A DNA stretch of 8,079 nt, taken from contig CANCRX010000121.1 in the NCBI GenBank assembly GCA_947380655.1, forward strand, positions 1 to 8,079. Direction: 5' to 3'. The position numbers were made by a program, and so were the translations under genes. Under the pieces are notes generated by a model. It was not told where the DNA came from, ran no database searches, and worked only from the letters and a program-made list of their open reading frames with translations. This DNA is from Alcaligenaceae bacterium (lineage in GTDB: Bacteria; Pseudomonadota; Gammaproteobacteria; Burkholderiales; Burkholderiaceae_B). The number at the start of each line of letters is the position of its first letter. The first letter of the stretch is position 1. Of the stretch, positions 6,676 through 8,079 are shown piece by piece.

Positions 6676-7494
6676 TTAGCGACTGAATTTAGGGTGCCTC
6701 TTTTCCACATAGGCTTGTGTCGCCTCTTTGTGGTCGGGTGTTTCTGTACAGCGAATATGACGCCATGATTCACCGTCAATCACCTCTGCCAAGGAAGCAT
6801 GCAGCGCATTATTCAGATTTTGCTTCATATAAGCCATTGCGGTGCGAGGACCCTGTGCGAGTTTTCGGGCGATCGACATGACTTTGGGCTCAAGCTCATC
6901 GGGCTCAACCACCTGATTCAACAAACCAATTGACTGAGACTCCTGTGCATCGAGGATTGGCGTTGTCAGATAAAGCTCTCGGGCTTTGGCCATCCCTACA
7001 AGTCTCGGTAGAAAATAATGACCGCCAAAATCTCCTGACAAACCTACATTCAGAAATGCAGTTCCCAGTCTGGCTGAGGTATCACCAAAACGCATGTCAC
7101 ATGCCATGGCAATGGAAAGCCCTGCACCGACTGCAGGGCCACGAATCATCGCAATAGTTGGCTTATCCATCGTATGCAGCATCTCGGAGATTCTGGCGCG
7201 AGTACGTAGACGAGCAATTTTTTGCTCGTAGGTAAGTTCTTCCGCGGTCGCGCCAGCCATTCGGGCAACGTCTCCACCCGCACTAAATGCTGTACCGGCA
7301 CCCGTCAAAACAATCGCGCCGATATCTTTGTCATCAATAGCGTTCGTCAGCGCATCCAGCATCGCAGCATATATTTCCGGACTCATTGCATTGCGGCGTT
7401 CTGGACGATTGATGGTTAAGACCAATACGCCATCGCTCACATTGGAGATCAACTGGGAGGTTTGGGTGGACGACTGATTATTGCTGCTCTGCAC
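6676..7494 (-). CDS. Crotonase-fold enoyl-CoA hydratase/isomerase family protein lacking both hydratase glutamates
   Basis: A 272-residue crotonase-superfamily protein, full length. NRPERRNAM (residues 29-37), AFSAGGDV (69-76) and RGPAVGAG (118-125) are the standard substrate and oxyanion-hole segments, and the C-terminal helices are present. Aligning to rat enoyl-CoA hydratase by eye, Glu144 corresponds to S127 (GAGLSIAMACD) and Glu164 to F147. GLSGDFGG (151-158) instead has D155 where PaaG-type isomerases carry a catalytic Asp. This argues for an isomerase or C-C bond-related reaction over simple hydration. The start is GTG at 7494, supported by AAGGAA (7500-7505) 5 nt upstream. The first 14 residues are Ser/Gln/Asn-rich and probably flexible. 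It is the first gene of the operon, so its promoter lies in the divergent region upstream. Confidence 0.87.
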   Translation of the reverse strand: MQSSNNQSSTQTSQLISNVSDGVLVLTINRPERRNAMSPEIYAAMLDALTNAIDDKDIGAIVLTGAGTAFSAGGDVARMAGATAEELTYEQKIARLRTRARISEMLHTMDKPTIAMIRGPAVGAGLSIAMACDMRFGDTSARLGTAFLNVGLSGDFGGHYFLPRLVGMAKARELYLTTPILDAQESQSIGLLNQVVEPDELEPKVMSIARKLAQGPRTAMAYMKQNLNNALHASLAEVIDGESWRHIRCTETPDHKEATQAYVEKRHPKFSR

Positions 7495-7499
7495 AATTA

Positions 7500-7505
7500 T
7501 TCCTT
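7500..7505 (-). promoter_or_regulatory. Ribosome binding site supporting the GTG start of the crotonase gene
   Basis: AAGGAA on the minus strand, 5 nt before GTG at 7494. The first in-frame ATG inside the gene lies after residue 36, within the conserved NRPERRNAM block, so the GTG start is the sensible choice. Confidence 0.6.
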
Positions 7506-7524
7506 ATTGGTAATTTTCCAATAT

Positions 7525-7553
7525 ATCCTAGTACATCGCAGACCTCAGGTCAG
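7525..7553 (-). promoter_or_regulatory. Candidate promoter of the seven-gene operon
   Basis: On the minus strand CTGACC (7548-7553, 4 of 6 to TTGACA) is 17 nt upstream of TAGGAT (7525-7530, 4 of 6 to TATAAT). Transcription would start near 7518, about 24 nt before the GTG. TATATT at 7520-7525 is an alternative -10 with a poorer -35. The palindrome at 7541-7551 overlaps the proposed -35, as a repressor site would. Confidence 0.3.
7541..7551. promoter_or_regulatory. Perfect palindrome GACCTCAGGTC, candidate operator
   Basis: Two perfect 5-bp arms (GACCT/AGGTC) around a single C, placed 47 nt upstream of the crotonase GTG and over the proposed -35 of the operon. Short symmetric sites like this usually bind dimeric helix-turn-helix regulators (TetR, GntR or MarR type). 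No regulator gene is in the window to pair with it. Confidence 0.4.
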
Positions 7554-7584
7554 CATCGCCATAAAAATAATCTCTCTGGAACAA

Positions 7585-7600
7585 CGTGACCTAAGTCACG
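7585..7600. promoter_or_regulatory. CRP/FNR-like palindrome CGTGA-N6-TCACG
   Basis: CGTGACCTAAGTCACG is a 16-bp inverted repeat with 6-bp perfect arms. It fits the core of the CRP consensus TGTGA-N6-TCACA at GTGA-N6-TCAC, with only the outermost bases changed symmetrically. It lies midway between the divergent genes. GTGACC inside it (7586-7591) could also act as a -35 for TACACT at 7610-7615 toward the Bug gene (18-nt spacing). A different regulator recognising GTGAC/GTCAC is equally possible. Confidence 0.4.
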
Positions 7601-7621
7601 ATATCTGCGTACACTTAGACG

Positions 7622-7637
7622 GCATGATCTTTCATGC
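7622..7637. repeat. Inverted repeat GCATGA-N4-TCATGC
   Basis: Perfect 6-bp arms (7622-7627 and 7632-7637) around TCTT. It could be a further protein-binding site or, if transcribed, a small hairpin in the Bug leader. It is not followed by a T-run, so it does not look like a terminator. Confidence 0.3.
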
Positions 7638-7669
7638 ATCTAAAAAATAAAATAAATAGCTAAATCCGA

Positions 7670-7711
7670 CACGAAAAAATAATTCGTGCGAAATAATTTC
7701 TCGTAAGAAAT
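7670..7711 (+). repeat. A/T-rich leader with overlapping inverted repeats before the Bug gene
   Basis: CACGAA (7670-7675) pairs with TTCGTG (7683-7688). GAAAT (7690-7694) pairs with ATTTC (7696-7700). ATTTCT (7696-7701) pairs with AGAAAT (7706-7711). The last two pairings share bases and exclude each other. The stretch also reads as two imperfect copies of a roughly 17-nt unit, CGAAA..TAATT..CGT, starting at 7672 and 7689. The final hairpin ends 2 nt before the GGAG ribosome binding site. Confidence 0.35.
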
Positions 7712-7713
7712 AT

Positions 7714-7717
7714 GGAG
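7714..7717 (+). promoter_or_regulatory. Ribosome binding site of the Bug receptor gene
   Basis: GGAG lies 6 nt before the ATG at 7724. It fixes that start over the internal ATG at 7781, which has no such site and would remove the charged start of the signal peptide. Confidence 0.6.
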
Positions 7718-7723
7718 ACTAAT

Positions 7724-8079
7724 ATGCAATACGGATTACTTTTGGCAGGTCTTAAATGTAAGGTTTTTAAATGCCTTGGCATGGGGGTGATCCTCTCGGT
7801 CAGCACCTTGGCTCTGGAAGCAACCGCAGCCTTTCCCGACCACGCCATTCAATCTGTAGCCCCCTTTGCTGCGGGCGGTGCCAACGACTATCTCACCCGA
7901 CTGATGGCTCAGCATATGGGTACCGAGTTAAAAGTCAGCATCGTGGTCGACAACAAAACCGGCGCAAACGGGATCGTGGGCGCGAGTTTTGTGGCGAAAT
8001 CAGCCCCTGACGGCTATACCTTGCTGATGGGAAACAGTGCAACGCATGGCACCAACCCTAGTCTGTATCAAAATATGCC
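7724..8079 (+). CDS. Bug/TctC-family periplasmic solute-binding receptor, 3' end missing
   Basis: The first 118 codons of a tripartite tricarboxylate transporter receptor (Bug family, PF03401), running off the window. Residues 1-36 form a Sec signal peptide: a lysine-containing start (K11, K13, K16), a hydrophobic core (about 18-31) and ATAA before FPDHAIQ, where the mature protein should begin. Family motifs follow: PFAAGGANDYLTRLMA (47-62), NKTGANGIVGASFVAK (77-92) and APDGYTLLMGNSATHGTNPSLY (94-115). Bug proteins bind organic anions such as carboxylic acids or amides in the periplasm, some without a cognate membrane transporter. It is divergent from the acyl-CoA operon and shares its palindrome-rich control region, so it may capture the acid that operon degrades; that is inference. 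No membrane component is visible in this window. Bug expansion is typical of Burkholderiales. Confidence 0.9.
   Translation, partial: MQYGLLLAGLKCKVFKCLGMGVILSVSTLALEATAAFPDHAIQSVAPFAAGGANDYLTRLMAQHMGTELKVSIVVDNKTGANGIVGASFVAKSAPDGYTLLMGNSATHGTNPSLYQNM

Noticed and set aside
7495..7723. Steroid regulator (KstR-type) operator or metabolite riboswitch in the divergent region
   Set aside because: The palindromes do not match the KstR or KstR2 site patterns I know, and no known riboswitch core is recognisable.
7660..7848. Reverse-strand open frame of 62 codons across the Bug gene start
   Set aside because: It overlaps the signal peptide of the Bug gene on the opposite strand and has no recognisable content.
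1..8079. Mobile elements, CRISPR arrays or phage genes
   Set aside because: No transposase or integrase reading frame, no regularly spaced repeat array and no terminal repeats with target duplications were seen.

Overview
The window most resembles a chromosomal segment of a proteobacterium, probably a betaproteobacterium of the Burkholderiales/Alcaligenaceae type. The clues are a Bug-type (TctC) periplasmic solute-binding protein, an LpxL-type acyltransferase of lipid A biosynthesis, a DSD1-like D-amino-acid enzyme and a compact acyl-CoA catabolic operon. GC content looks intermediate by eye (about half). The taxon is an inference from gene families, not from a marker gene.

Layout. (1) Positions 1-893, minus strand, hold the first 297 codons of a PLP enzyme of the DSD1 / low-specificity D-threonine aldolase family, cut by the window edge. 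(2) Positions 894-1047 are a divergent control region with an inverted repeat whose two arms each contain a TATACT -10-like hexamer. (3) Positions 1048-1938, plus strand, encode an LpxL/HtrB-type acyltransferase. Its stop codon directly abuts the stop codon of the last gene of the opposing operon. (4) Positions 1939-7494, minus strand, are a seven-gene operon-like block. In transcription order it encodes a crotonase-fold enzyme, a NAD-type short-chain dehydrogenase, CoA-transferase subunits A and B, a nitronate-monooxygenase-like FMN enzyme, a MaoC/NodN-type hydratase and a tandem-hotdog thioesterase. Gaps are 2-72 nt, with two 4-nt ATGA overlaps. (5) Positions 7495-7723 are a palindrome-rich divergent control region. 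(6) Positions 7724-8079, plus strand, hold the start of a Bug receptor gene, cut by the window edge.

How the genes may work together. The operon supplies CoA activation by transfer (A/B), alkene isomerisation or hydration (crotonase, MaoC), alcohol oxidation (SDR), a flavin step (NPD-like) and CoA-ester hydrolysis (hotdog). It has no thiolase, acyl-CoA ligase or acyl-CoA dehydrogenase in view, so it is a specialised side module and not a full beta-oxidation set. Its content (CoA-transferase pair, NPD-like flavoprotein, crotonase, SDR) recalls the IpdA/IpdB/IpdC/EchA20 neighbourhood used for the last steroid rings in actinobacteria, but the subunits look like classical PcaI/PcaJ-type transferases. 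The substrate is therefore unknown. The divergent Bug gene may encode a receptor for the same organic acid.

There is no stretch over 300 bases without a gene. No tRNA, rRNA, CRISPR array or insertion sequence was seen.
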